Below are positions 1-5,509 of a stretch of DNA of 5,509 bases, one piece after another. Positions within the stretch are counted from its first letter, which is position 1. The number at the start of each line of letters is the position of its first letter. The stretch lies in NCBI GenBank assembly GCA_017885385.1, contig JAFNGF010000033.1:1-5509 (forward strand), read 5' to 3'. This DNA comes from Planctomycetota bacterium (GTDB lineage Bacteria; Planctomycetota; Phycisphaerae; Sedimentisphaerales; Anaerobacaceae). The notes under the pieces are model-generated. The model was not told the DNA's origin, did not search any database, and was given only the letters and a program-made list of their open reading frames with translations. The position numbers and the translations under genes were made by a program.

Positions 1-69
1 TTTTTTAGAAATTTGCCCCCAAAAATGATCCAGAAATGACCGATTCTCTTGCATCGAGGCACTCACCGG

Positions 70-390
70 TCAAGCTCTGCTCTTGCCACTTGGTGGTATG
101 CCTTTGCCCCAGCCGATGGAGTTGGCGCCATAGGTGTTATCTACCAGTGTCAGCGCCTGGGTAACAGCTACGTACAAGTCATTGGTTGTCTTATCCTGGT
201 AGTACCACAATTGACCTTGGTCAGAGATTGGCCCTGCACCCTCGACGGTAAGGTTAACAAAGTGACCGATCGGATACCCCTCGCCGGCCTCGAATCGGCC
301 GTCGACTACCGGCGCTGCGCCGGCAAGAGTCGTAAGACAGCCGAGGCCTAGCACTACTGAAAGTGTCTTTAGTAGATGCAGCATTTTCAT
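70..390 (-). CDS. Small exported protein, probably truncated at C-terminus
   Basis: Encodes about 106 residues from the ATG at 388-390. I prefer this start to the ATG at 433-435 because it gives a compact signal peptide: MKMLHLLK, then a hydrophobic stretch to about residue 22, and an AGA|AP cleavage site after residue 25. A weak GGCGG Shine-Dalgarno-like element lies at 398-402, 7 nt from this start. The mature part begins PVVDGRFEAGEGY and continues through QLWYYQDKTTNDLYVAV and TLVDNTYGANSIGWGKG. From memory, this pattern matches hypothetical secreted proteins of Phycisphaerae, possibly with a beta-sandwich (carbohydrate-binding-like) fold; that is not proven. Those relatives, as I recall them, continue well past the SGK motif, whereas this frame stops three residues later (SGKSRA, stop at 70-72). 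It lies 95 bp downstream of the STAS gene on the same strand, so co-transcription is possible. Function unknown. Confidence 0.6.
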   Translation of the reverse strand: MKMLHLLKTLSVVLGLGCLTTLAGAAPVVDGRFEAGEGYPIGHFVNLTVEGAGPISDQGQLWYYQDKTTNDLYVAVTQALTLVDNTYGANSIGWGKGIPPSGKSRA

Positions 391-403
391 TTTCTTACCG
401 CCA

Positions 404-446
404 AAATTCGTGGTGAATTTGCTTTGTGCTGCCAACCGGTTGCAGC
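404..446. other. Two inverted repeats in the leader of the exported-protein gene
   Basis: Two dyads sit close together. AAATTC-GTGGT-GAATTT (404-420) is a perfect 6-bp stem with a 5-nt loop. GCTGC-C-AACCGGTT-GCAGC (428-446) is an almost perfect palindrome, spoiled by one extra C and centred on AACCGGTT. They lie between the STAS gene stop and the preferred start at 390, where a regulator site or a leader RNA structure could sit. No T-tract follows, so neither looks like an intrinsic terminator. If translation began at 435 the first would be coding, which weakens the case. Confidence 0.3.
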
Positions 447-485
447 TAAGAATCGAGTCTTTCAGAACTGATCCGTGCGAGGCAA

Positions 486-827
486 CTACCTTACGCGCTG
501 TTGCGAACTAGCTTGCAAAGCTGTAAATCGGTCGTCGGCAAACTCAAAGAGCGTGTCTACGCCGAGCCGAATGAACAGGCATTTAACCGGTAGAGGAACA
601 TTACACAGTAAAACCTTACGGCTAAATGCACTTAGAAAGTCTTTCAATAACAATAGGTTACAGATGCTCGCGGAAGTCAGCATCTGGACGGCGGAAAAAT
701 CGATGATCACATCACTGTCGCATCCGTCATAAGCGATTTCATTGATCCTTTCCAGTTCATGGCCCAGGTGAGGCTGCTGGGGCAGACTGACGACAATGAA
801 GCCCTCAGGCGAGATTTGGATACCCAT
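486..827 (-). CDS. STAS-domain protein, putative anti-sigma factor antagonist
   Basis: A 113-residue protein that is almost entirely one STAS domain. It opens with a beta strand (EGFIVVSLP, residues 8-16). The diagnostic core is DVIIDFSAVQMLTSASI (39-55), corresponding to the D-[LF]-S...x-S-x-x region of SpoIIAA-type proteins. Ser52 sits where SpoIIAA-like antagonists are phosphorylated by their cognate kinase, although the usual D-S-S-G is T-S-A-S here. Next come a helix (LLLLKDFLSAFSR), a strand (KVLLCNVP) and the final helix region GVDTLFEFADDRFTAL, typical of the family. Length is normal for a stand-alone STAS protein. The start at 825-827 is supported by a strong Shine-Dalgarno. Family role: a cytoplasmic partner switch that releases an anti-sigma factor or other target depending on phosphorylation. 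No kinase, phosphatase or sigma factor gene is visible here, so the partner is unknown. Planctomycetes carry many such lone STAS genes (from memory). Confidence 0.85.
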   Translation of the reverse strand: MGIQISPEGFIVVSLPQQPHLGHELERINEIAYDGCDSDVIIDFSAVQMLTSASICNLLLLKDFLSAFSRKVLLCNVPLPVKCLFIRLGVDTLFEFADDRFTALQASSQQRVR

Positions 828-832
828 GACTG

Positions 833-839
833 CTCCTCC
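833..839 (-). promoter_or_regulatory. Strong ribosome binding site of the STAS gene
   Basis: On the minus strand this reads GGAGGAG, with 5 nt to the ATG at 825-827. It is the best Shine-Dalgarno in the window and fixes the STAS start. Confidence 0.75.
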
Positions 840-1131
840 ATTCTATTCAATATGTTCTTTACAACTTCAGGTTTGGGATTGACCGAATAGCAGCTCTTGG
901 CGGCAATTTACGCCGGCTGAGATCAGAGCGTGCAGTTAGACCAATGTCGTCAAGACGGCAACCAATTTGATTTGTGTCTCTGCCGCAAACTGCTTAAGAA
1001 CCCCACCAACTCCTTTTGCTTTCCTCAAGAAGGTTACATTAGCATAACAGATAGATTCTTCGTAGTCAAGGGAATTTGATGAAGATTTGCTGACAAGCGA
1101 AACTCTGTTTCTGTCATGTTTGTTACCAAGC

Positions 1132-1186
1132 CAGGACCGAAATAGTTATAGGATTCAAGCCAAATTTAAACCAGTAAATGGTCCTG
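1132..1186. other. 7-bp inverted repeat with long loop, followed by T-rich tract
   Basis: CAGGACC (1132-1138) and GGTCCTG (1180-1186) are perfect inverted copies separated by 41 bp, and AATTTTTATT follows at once. The T-tract recalls an intrinsic terminator reading to the right, but the loop is long and no plus-strand gene precedes it. It may be a regulatory dyad or chance. Confidence 0.2.
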
Positions 1187-1207
1187 AATTTTTATTAAGA
1201 CTTGGGC

Positions 1208-1228
1208 CAGCTAAACTTTCAGCTAAAC
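1208..1228. repeat. 9-bp direct repeat CAGCTAAAC
   Basis: CAGCTAAAC occurs at 1208-1216 and again at 1220-1228, a 12-bp period. It could be a pair of protein-binding half-sites about one helical turn apart, or a small tandem duplication. Confidence 0.4.
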
Positions 1229-1255
1229 GGGTGACATGAAGGCCTGAGGGGGCAA

Positions 1256-1290
1256 ATTGTCAATTTTCAATTGTCGATTGTCAATTCAGC
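1256..1290. repeat. Imperfect 7-bp tandem repeat, consensus ATTGTCA
   Basis: Five consecutive heptamers can be read: ATTGTCA, ATTTTCA, ATTGTCG, ATTGTCA and a decayed ATTCAGC. Four of the five match the consensus at six or more positions. The repeat is intergenic and about 220 bp upstream of the lipoprotein promoter. Heptameric tandem repeats occur in intergenic DNA of several bacterial groups; their role here is unknown. Confidence 0.65.
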
Positions 1291-1379
1291 CGGTGACTGT
1301 GCGCGAATTGTGAGTCCCATAATATGTCAGGACTGTCAACTGGGAGCAACGCCGACAGGCTCGTGCAAAGTCGGGGTGT

Positions 1380-1418
1380 TGAGCATATCTGCTCATTGCA
1401 CTTGAGCCGCCCAGTGCA
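1380..1418 (+). other. Two overlapping hairpin options (possible structured RNA)
   Basis: TGAGCA-TATC-TGCTCA (1380-1395) forms a perfect 6-bp stem with a 4-nt loop. TGCACT (1397-1402) pairs with AGTGCA (1413-1418) over a 10-nt loop. An alternative pairing, GCTCA (1391-1395) with TGAGC (1403-1407), excludes both. The element lies about 70 bp upstream of the promoter at 1489-1517, so it is not in that transcript. It could belong to an upstream small RNA or be a DNA-binding dyad. I do not recognise any RNA family. Confidence 0.25.
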
Positions 1419-1488
1419 TTTGGCAGTACTTGTGCGTGGATCTGCGAGGTCCCTGATTGCCTACCGTGTCGGTGTTTGCCGAGTATAC

Positions 1489-1517
1489 TTGGCGCAGAGA
1501 TTGGGTCCCGGTATAAT
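1489..1517 (+). promoter_or_regulatory. Sigma70-type promoter of the lipoprotein gene
   Basis: TTGGCG at 1489-1494 (4 of 6 to TTGACA) is followed after exactly 17 bp by a perfect TATAAT at 1512-1517. Transcription would start near 1524, only about 6 nt before the ATG pair at 1530-1535 and about 23 nt before the TTG at 1547. The position fits driving the lipoprotein and probably the AsmA-like gene behind it. Confidence 0.65.
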
Positions 1518-1546
1518 CCCTACGTACGCATGATGAGCACAAAGGT

Positions 1547-2194
1547 TTGCTACAGATTTTAACGGCTGCAGCGGCAGAAAGCGTTTTGGCAGTTGCGCTG
1601 TCAGTGGTGGTTTGGCTTTTGAGCGGCTGTGCCAATATTCGCGTTACTGATCCGGCGCGCACCGCTACAGAACAGTTTCTACTATCCCAGGCGGCGGTGA
1701 AGGCGGTCGAACCTTTGTCTTTTGAGTTGCTTCACGGACGTAAAGTCTTTGTAGACTCCGTCTACGCACCCCAGGCTGAGAAAGACTTTGTTCTGGGCGA
1801 GCTGCGCGCCAAGCTGCTTCGCTCGGGAGTACAACTGGTAAGCAAGCGTGAGGATGCGGAGGTGATTCTGGAAGTGCGCAGTGAAGGCGTGGGGATAGAC
1901 CGCTACGAAAGTCTGCTTGGGATACCCGCTATTCTCGCGCCATCAGGCGCAACCTCCGCGGCAACACAAGTGCCTACGGCTACGCTCGTTACCCCAGAAT
2001 TAGCCATAACTAAGAAGATCAGACAGGTCGGCTTCGCGAGCGTTGCCTACGTCGCCTACTGGAGGGACACAGGCGAAGTTATGGCGAGTTTCGGACCCTC
2101 CATTGGTCGGACTTACCGCGAGGACTGGTGGCTCTTCGGATTTGGCCCAACCACGCTGGGCACTATTGCCACCGTGGAGCACGAATTTGAGTGA
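1547..2194 (+). CDS. DUF6655-like outer-envelope lipoprotein
   Basis: 215 residues if read from the TTG at 1547. A hydrophobic stretch (residues 11-25) ends in a lipobox LLSGC with the acceptor cysteine at Cys28, so a diacylated lipoprotein in the envelope is predicted. After Cys28 comes TDPARTATEQFLLSQAAVKAV (residues 34-54), then GRKVFVDSVYA (64-74), an alpha/beta stretch DFVLGELRAKLL, GIPA (125-128), a PELAITKKIRQVG segment and GRTYREDWWLFGFGP (187-201). These match my memory of the planctomycete DUF6655 lipoprotein family; its function is not known. The TTG start is doubtful: the n-region has no Lys or Arg, and the AAAGG before it is only 1 nt away. The ATG at 1530 would give MMSTKVCYRF, a proper charged n-region, but it is out of frame by one base at the TTTT run 1557-1560. 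Repairing that would give 221 residues with the cysteine at 34. The AsmA-like gene follows 68 bp later. Confidence 0.8.
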   Translation: MLQILTAAAAESVLAVALSVVVWLLSGCANIRVTDPARTATEQFLLSQAAVKAVEPLSFELLHGRKVFVDSVYAPQAEKDFVLGELRAKLLRSGVQLVSKREDAEVILEVRSEGVGIDRYESLLGIPAILAPSGATSAATQVPTATLVTPELAITKKIRQVGFASVAYVAYWRDTGEVMASFGPSIGRTYREDWWLFGFGPTTLGTIATVEHEFE

Positions 2195-2211
2195 ATGTAG
2201 ATGTAAAAAGT

Positions 2212-2246
2212 CCCACCTCGGCATAGCATGTATGCCCGATGGGGGG
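2212..2246 (+). other. Hairpin in the spacer before the AsmA-like gene
   Basis: GGCATA (2220-2225) and TATGCC (2231-2236) form a perfect stem around a 5-nt loop. It extends imperfectly outward, with CCCACCTC pairing part of CGATGGGGGG. No T-tract follows, so it is a poor terminator. It ends 3 nt before the Shine-Dalgarno of the next gene and may tune readthrough, mRNA stability or translation. Confidence 0.4.
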
Positions 2247-2249
2247 AAC

Positions 2250-2255
2250 AAGGTG
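2250..2255 (+). promoter_or_regulatory. Ribosome binding site of the AsmA-like gene
   Basis: AAGGTG lies 7 nt before the ATG at 2263. This spacing supports 2263 over the in-frame ATG at 2239, which falls inside the hairpin arm and would add eight residues before the membrane helix. Confidence 0.6.
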
Positions 2256-2262
2256 TAGGTTT

Positions 2263-3426
2263 ATGCGCCGGTGGATACTCTGGATCGCTATCTGTGTGTT
2301 TGGGCTCATATTGTTTGCGATCGCAGGCATTCGAGCAGTCCTGTGGACCGATCTACCCCGTCGGTACGTATTGCAGGCTCTCAGTAGACAACTCGGCGTG
2401 CGGATATCTGTCCGCTCATTCTCCACAGGCTGGGCTGGGACTACCATCCTTGAAGACATTCCTATCGGTTCAGTGGCTGAGCAGGATGCTTTTTTCACTG
2501 CCCGCGAGATAAAGGTATCACATACTGCTCCTGTCCTGATACCCCTGACCAGGTCTGTGAATGTGAGTTCGATACAAGTCCAGGATGCCGTTCTATACAT
2601 CCGACAGGATAAGCCGGCCCACTGGAATGTAGAGAAGCTAGCATCAGTTTTTGGCGGGCTGGATCACGGTGGTGATAACTGGCAGAACAAGAGGAAGCTG
2701 CCTAAGCTGGAGATTTCAAACGCAACAGCAGTGGTAGTTGGTCACAATGGCGAGGTCAAGAAATTTGGTCCACTGAATTTTCACGGCGCACAAGGTAGCA
2801 CGTTAGCCTGGCATTTCGACGTCAATATTCCCTCACGGTTAGACCTGCAAGGACGAATAGTACCTGGCGAAGCCAGTAGCCATGTTGTAGACTTCAGATT
2901 TGAGAGAATGGATGATTTGCTGGGAATCTGGTTTCCCAACAATGTCACGCCGACACGCGCATCTGGTCAATGGCAGGGTCAGCTAACAAAGCAGAAATTG
3001 ACAGGACGCCTGAAGCTGGAGCACCTGCAGCTTGGCACGGCGAAAATACGGGGAGATGCCGGAGTCGAAATCGCACCTGACCAAATAAACCTAAAGCCTG
3101 AAGACCTTGTTTTTGACGATCAGACACTGCCCTTGGAGAAGACTACGATCGCAGGCGGAATGATCAGGTTGCAGCGGAACACGTTTCAAGCCGTCCAACT
3201 TGTGGTTGCAACAGGCTGTCTCACGACGAACGTTAGCGGCCACTGGAATCGTGAAACCGGAAAGGGACAATGTACCGGGTCATGGACTCGTGTCAGCGGC
3301 GACAATAGAATTGACCATGCAGGTACTTGGGATTGCTCGCTTGAGTGGCCTCGAGCCGGGCCAAAACATATCCAGGTCAAAGCTGTGGCGAGCGGGCGCT
3401 CACCGTGGGGGCAGGTGGGATGCTGA
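2263..3426 (+). CDS. AsmA/TamB-like envelope protein, N-terminal part (frameshifted)
   Basis: 387 residues from the ATG at 2263. It starts MRRWILWIAICVFGLILFA: two arginines, then a single membrane helix (about residues 4-26), the usual inner-membrane anchor of AsmA-superfamily proteins. Directly after it comes LPRRYVLQALSRQLGVRISV followed by GWAGTTILEDIPIG, the classic AsmA-type opening in which short beta strands start a long periplasmic groove. The following regions, such as SVNVSSIQVQDAVLYIRQD and WNVEKLASVFGG, fit the family. The rest is beta-rich with no catalytic motif. In well-studied members (TamB, YhdP, YdbH) the groove is thought to carry phospholipids across the periplasm; I infer a similar role here. 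The frame stops at 3424-3426 after SPWGQVGC, but similarity continues in frame +2. The last few residues are therefore probably out of frame, and the gene is one long gene with the next feature. Confidence 0.8.
   Translation: MRRWILWIAICVFGLILFAIAGIRAVLWTDLPRRYVLQALSRQLGVRISVRSFSTGWAGTTILEDIPIGSVAEQDAFFTAREIKVSHTAPVLIPLTRSVNVSSIQVQDAVLYIRQDKPAHWNVEKLASVFGGLDHGGDNWQNKRKLPKLEISNATAVVVGHNGEVKKFGPLNFHGAQGSTLAWHFDVNIPSRLDLQGRIVPGEASSHVVDFRFERMDDLLGIWFPNNVTPTRASGQWQGQLTKQKLTGRLKLEHLQLGTAKIRGDAGVEIAPDQINLKPEDLVFDDQTLPLEKTTIAGGMIRLQRNTFQAVQLVVATGCLTTNVSGHWNRETGKGQCTGSWTRVSGDNRIDHAGTWDCSLEWPRAGPKHIQVKAVASGRSPWGQVGC
3407..3411 (+). other. GGGGG run at the probable frameshift site
   Basis: Frame 1 reads S-P-W-G-Q-V-G-C-stop, whereas frame 2 after this point reads R-W-D-A-E-M-E-A-A. 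Reading four G instead of five joins them as SPWGRWDAEMEA, which fits the family. The two frames overlap openly from 3164 to 3426, so the shift must lie there; the sense of both readings points to the end of that interval. Confidence 0.6.
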
Positions 3427-3427
3427 A

Positions 3428-5509
3428 ATGGAGGCCGCCGGCTCGGGCCTAGCTGGTTCGCGGCTTATGTGGCAAGCATCAGCTCCGCATCTGTCATGGC
3501 GATACAAGGGAAAGGACGTTCAGGTAGGTGGAGTAGCGGCTCGTTTTCTTATGGACTGGCCACGAATTACGCTGGAGGACCTCGATGTGCCAAACGCCCG
3601 ACATGTCAGCGCTCAGGGCCAGTTTTCAGCGAGTGACCAGAGCTGGTCGATTCGACTTGCTGCAGAGAAACTTCAAGTCAAAGAACTATGGGTACAACCC
3701 TTAAGTCTGCAATTGGCAGCGATGGGAGACCGCAAGAGCATTACCATCTCAGATTTTAAGCTGGACTGTAACGACCTGACTGTGGCATCGGTGGGCACAA
3801 TCACATTGCCGGAGACGCAGCTCAAGCAAGCACGGGCCTCTTTATGCTACAGGCCAAAGTCCCCGTGCGGGGGGCCAACACAAGCCGCAAGTCTGAACGC
3901 GGCGTGGCATGTCGACGCGAACGTCGGCGGCACGGTCCAGCCTTTGAATCTGACTTTTGACTCTGCCGTCACTGGCGAGAACATGATGTTCTGGGGCCGA
4001 ATGATTCCGACTTTGAAGGTGCAGTTGCACGCGAATCTGACGCCACAGCGTATTGAATTTACGTCGTCCGAGTCATTTGACCTGCTGGGTGGGAGCTGTC
4101 ATCTTGCCGGCCAATATGAGTTTTCCAGTCGATTCAGTCACTTGACCCTGGATCTGCAGGAATTCTCGCTCAGTTCGGTAGGCAAAATGATTGGTCCGCC
4201 ACTAATCTGGCAGGGGCTGATCGCCGCCAATTTGAAAGTTGACCTACCTAACTTTGAAACCGATCGCCTGGAGGCCTTCGGCAGTTGGCGGGCAAAGCAG
4301 ATAACAGTGTCCGCCTTCCAGGCCGAGCACGGTGAAGGTGAAATCTCTTTGCGCGACGGACAGGTCAGGCTTGACCCGATTGTTCTAAGGCACAAGACCG
4401 GAATCGCAAAGGGAAAGATGAGCTTCAATCTCTCTCAGCCACAATTGCTACATATCGAGACGACTGCTGAAAAATGGCCGATTATCCTGCCTCAGTACAA
4501 CTTGGAGTGTCGAGCAGACGGAGAGGCAAAAGCTGACTTAGATGTTCTCAAGCGAAGCGCAAAGGCAAACGCTAACGTATCCGCGGAGGTCGTGCTGGCA
4601 GGGAAGGACTTCGGCTACGTGACCTTTTCTAGTAGTGTTGAAGGCCAGACCCTTAAATTGCGAGAGATCGGCGTAAGAGTTTTTGGCGGCTCCTGCGAGG
4701 GAAAGGCAACAATCCGGTTCGATGATTGGCCCCAGAGTAATGCTGAGTTCAAATGGCGAGATATCGACTTGGCTGCTCCTGCGAACTGGTGGCCAGCGTG
4801 CAAAGGCCTTGCCGGCACGTCGTCTGGGTTCGCAACGGCAAGAACTGCTGACACAGCCCGGCCGCTGGAGCGTCTACTTCTTGAAATCAAGGCCCGGACC
4901 GCCGATGGCAGTTTTCGTGGTGCACAAATCAGAGACTCGCAAATTGTAGCCTATGCAGGCAAGAATCGGCTGGTTGTGGACCAATCGACATTCGAGCTGC
5001 TGGGTGGCAGCGTATCGGCGCGAGCAACTTTTGGTCGGCACGGCCGAGAGGTGTCTGCCTGGGTAGATGCCGATTTCAGGAATCTCGATCTGGACCAGAC
5101 CGTGCGCTGCTTCAAGCCCGATGCACACAAAATCCCCGGTCGTCTGGCTGGAAAGGGAACAGCAGTGACGGTGTCGCATTTGCGGGGCTTGACAGGTGAA
5201 GCTGAGGTGGACATTTGCGAATCTGATCTTGTCGGCAGCGACATTATTGCCACTTTGCACAGGGCGTTGGGCATAAGGTTTGACGAGCCTCGGCCAAGTG
5301 GGGAGGGGTCGGTTAAACTGCTGATAGAAGGGTCAAAGCTGCTAATACCAAGTTTCCTGTACTTCAATCGCGGCGTGGAGGTACGAGGTGCGGGCACTGT
5401 CAAAGACCTGAACCTGGGACTGGAAAGTCCGGTGGATGGATATGCCTTCGCTTCAAACCGGCCTTTGAAGAAAATGCGATTGCCAGGTGCAAGGGAATTG
5501 GACAGGCTG
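3428..5509 (+). CDS. AsmA/TamB-like envelope protein, C-terminal part, open at window end
   Basis: Frame 2 is open from 3164 to the last base with no stop. I give the first in-frame ATG (3428) as a nominal start, but the true protein most likely joins the upstream fragment near 3411. That would make about 1,080 residues so far. From 3428 there are 694 residues with no signal peptide or membrane helix, which argues against an independent gene. The chain is beta-rich with spaced motifs LLGGSC (residues 219-224), FGGSC (419-423) and LLGGSV (524-529), each followed by alternating strands and D-x-x-L. Residues about 598-661 form an AsmA-like C-terminal core: SDIIATLHRALGIRFDEP, then GSVKLLIEGSKLLIPSF and FNRGVEVRGAGTVKDL. 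The end (SNRPLKKMRLPGARELDRL) probably continues a short way. AGGTGGG at 3413-3419, 8 nt before the ATG, could allow reinitiation after the stop at 3424-3426, but this looks accidental. Inferred role: the periplasmic lipid-carrying groove of the same protein. Confidence 0.8.
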   Translation, partial: MEAAGSGLAGSRLMWQASAPHLSWRYKGKDVQVGGVAARFLMDWPRITLEDLDVPNARHVSAQGQFSASDQSWSIRLAAEKLQVKELWVQPLSLQLAAMGDRKSITISDFKLDCNDLTVASVGTITLPETQLKQARASLCYRPKSPCGGPTQAASLNAAWHVDANVGGTVQPLNLTFDSAVTGENMMFWGRMIPTLKVQLHANLTPQRIEFTSSESFDLLGGSCHLAGQYEFSSRFSHLTLDLQEFSLSSVGKMIGPPLIWQGLIAANLKVDLPNFETDRLEAFGSWRAKQITVSAFQAEHGEGEISLRDGQVRLDPIVLRHKTGIAKGKMSFNLSQPQLLHIETTAEKWPIILPQYNLECRADGEAKADLDVLKRSAKANANVSAEVVLAGKDFGYVTFSSSVEGQTLKLREIGVRVFGGSCEGKATIRFDDWPQSNAEFKWRDIDLAAPANWWPACKGLAGTSSGFATARTADTARPLERLLLEIKARTADGSFRGAQIRDSQIVAYAGKNRLVVDQSTFELLGGSVSARATFGRHGREVSAWVDADFRNLDLDQTVRCFKPDAHKIPGRLAGKGTAVTVSHLRGLTGEAEVDICESDLVGSDIIATLHRALGIRFDEPRPSGEGSVKLLIEGSKLLIPSFLYFNRGVEVRGAGTVKDLNLGLESPVDGYAFASNRPLKKMRLPGARELDRL

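Larger units (their letters stand above)
828..1511. other. Long AT-rich intergenic region between divergent genes
   Basis: About 680 bp separates the minus-strand STAS gene from the plus-strand lipoprotein gene. It is visibly richer in A and T than the flanking genes, especially 1000-1290, and I see no protein with recognisable similarity. It contains a short direct repeat, a 7-bp tandem repeat, a long-loop inverted repeat, small hairpins and, at its right end, a promoter (described separately where supported). A small dyad GGCG...CGCC (899-914) lies upstream of STAS. No good -35/-10 pair for the STAS gene could be picked by eye. Frames open on either strand here lack ribosome sites and homology. 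Confidence 0.6.

Noticed and set aside
436..485. Intrinsic terminator after the STAS gene
   Set aside because: The AACCGGTT palindrome nearby lacks a following T-tract on the minus strand.
936..1151. Minus-strand open frame ending in a protein-like stretch AKGVGGVLKQFAAETQIKL
   Set aside because: It looks faintly protein-like but has no ATG, no ribosome site and no family I know, and it lies in AT-rich DNA.
1324..1533. 69-residue plus-strand open frame in the intergenic region
   Set aside because: It has no Shine-Dalgarno and no recognisable composition, and its end overlaps the TATAAT promoter and the ATG of the lipoprotein gene.
2163..2600. 145-residue minus-strand open frame opposite the AsmA-like start
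   Set aside because: It is a shadow of the coding strand: no domain, and antisense to a well-supported gene.
3409..3426. Programmed +1 ribosomal frameshift in the AsmA-like gene
   Set aside because: No known +1 slippery pattern (such as a CUU-UGA or rare-codon/stop site) sits at the junction, and the G-run indel explains it more simply.
4951..5403. 150-residue minus-strand open frame
   Set aside because: It is rich in Ser, Pro and Arg as expected of an antisense shadow, and opposite the conserved AsmA-like C-terminal core.

Overview
The window reads like a chromosomal segment of an environmental Planctomycetota bacterium, most likely of the class Phycisphaerae. This is an inference: four proteins resemble planctomycete families I recall (a small secreted VDGRF-type exoprotein, a lone STAS protein, a DUF6655-like lipoprotein and a long AsmA-like envelope protein). 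No ribosomal or other phylogenetic marker is present. I see no mobile element, CRISPR array, tRNA or rRNA.

Layout. Minus strand, 73-827: a STAS-domain protein (486-827) is followed 95 bp downstream by a small exported protein (70-390) that seems cut short near its C-terminus. Positions 828-1511 form an AT-rich gap of about 680 bp with no convincing gene. It holds a 7-bp tandem repeat (1256-1290), a 9-bp direct repeat (1208-1228), a long-loop inverted repeat (1132-1186), two overlapping hairpin options (1380-1418) and a strong sigma70-type promoter (1489-1517). Plus strand, 1530-5509: the promoter leads into a DUF6655-like lipoprotein gene (to 2194). After a 68-bp spacer with a hairpin and a Shine-Dalgarno site comes a very long AsmA/TamB-like gene that runs off the right edge.

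Integrity. The AsmA-like gene is split by a frameshift: frame 1 ends at 3426 and the homologous reading continues in frame 2 without a stop to 5509. The junction lies at or near a GGGGG run (3407-3411). The lipoprotein shows a second likely 1-base problem at a TTTT run (1557-1560), which separates an ATG-initiated, positively charged signal-peptide start from the rest. With the early stop in the exported protein, that makes three suspicious frames in 5.5 kb. Either the source sequence has homopolymer indels or the locus is decaying; I favour the former for the two homopolymer sites.

Function. The lipoprotein and AsmA-like protein are co-directional, closely spaced and both predicted to sit in the cell envelope, so they may act together at the outer membrane or periplasm. 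AsmA/TamB-family proteins are known or proposed to move phospholipids between membranes. The STAS protein suggests a partner-switching regulator whose kinase and anti-sigma partners lie outside the window. I did not find a clearly new system; the most notable items are the broken frames, the leader structures and the envelope gene pair.
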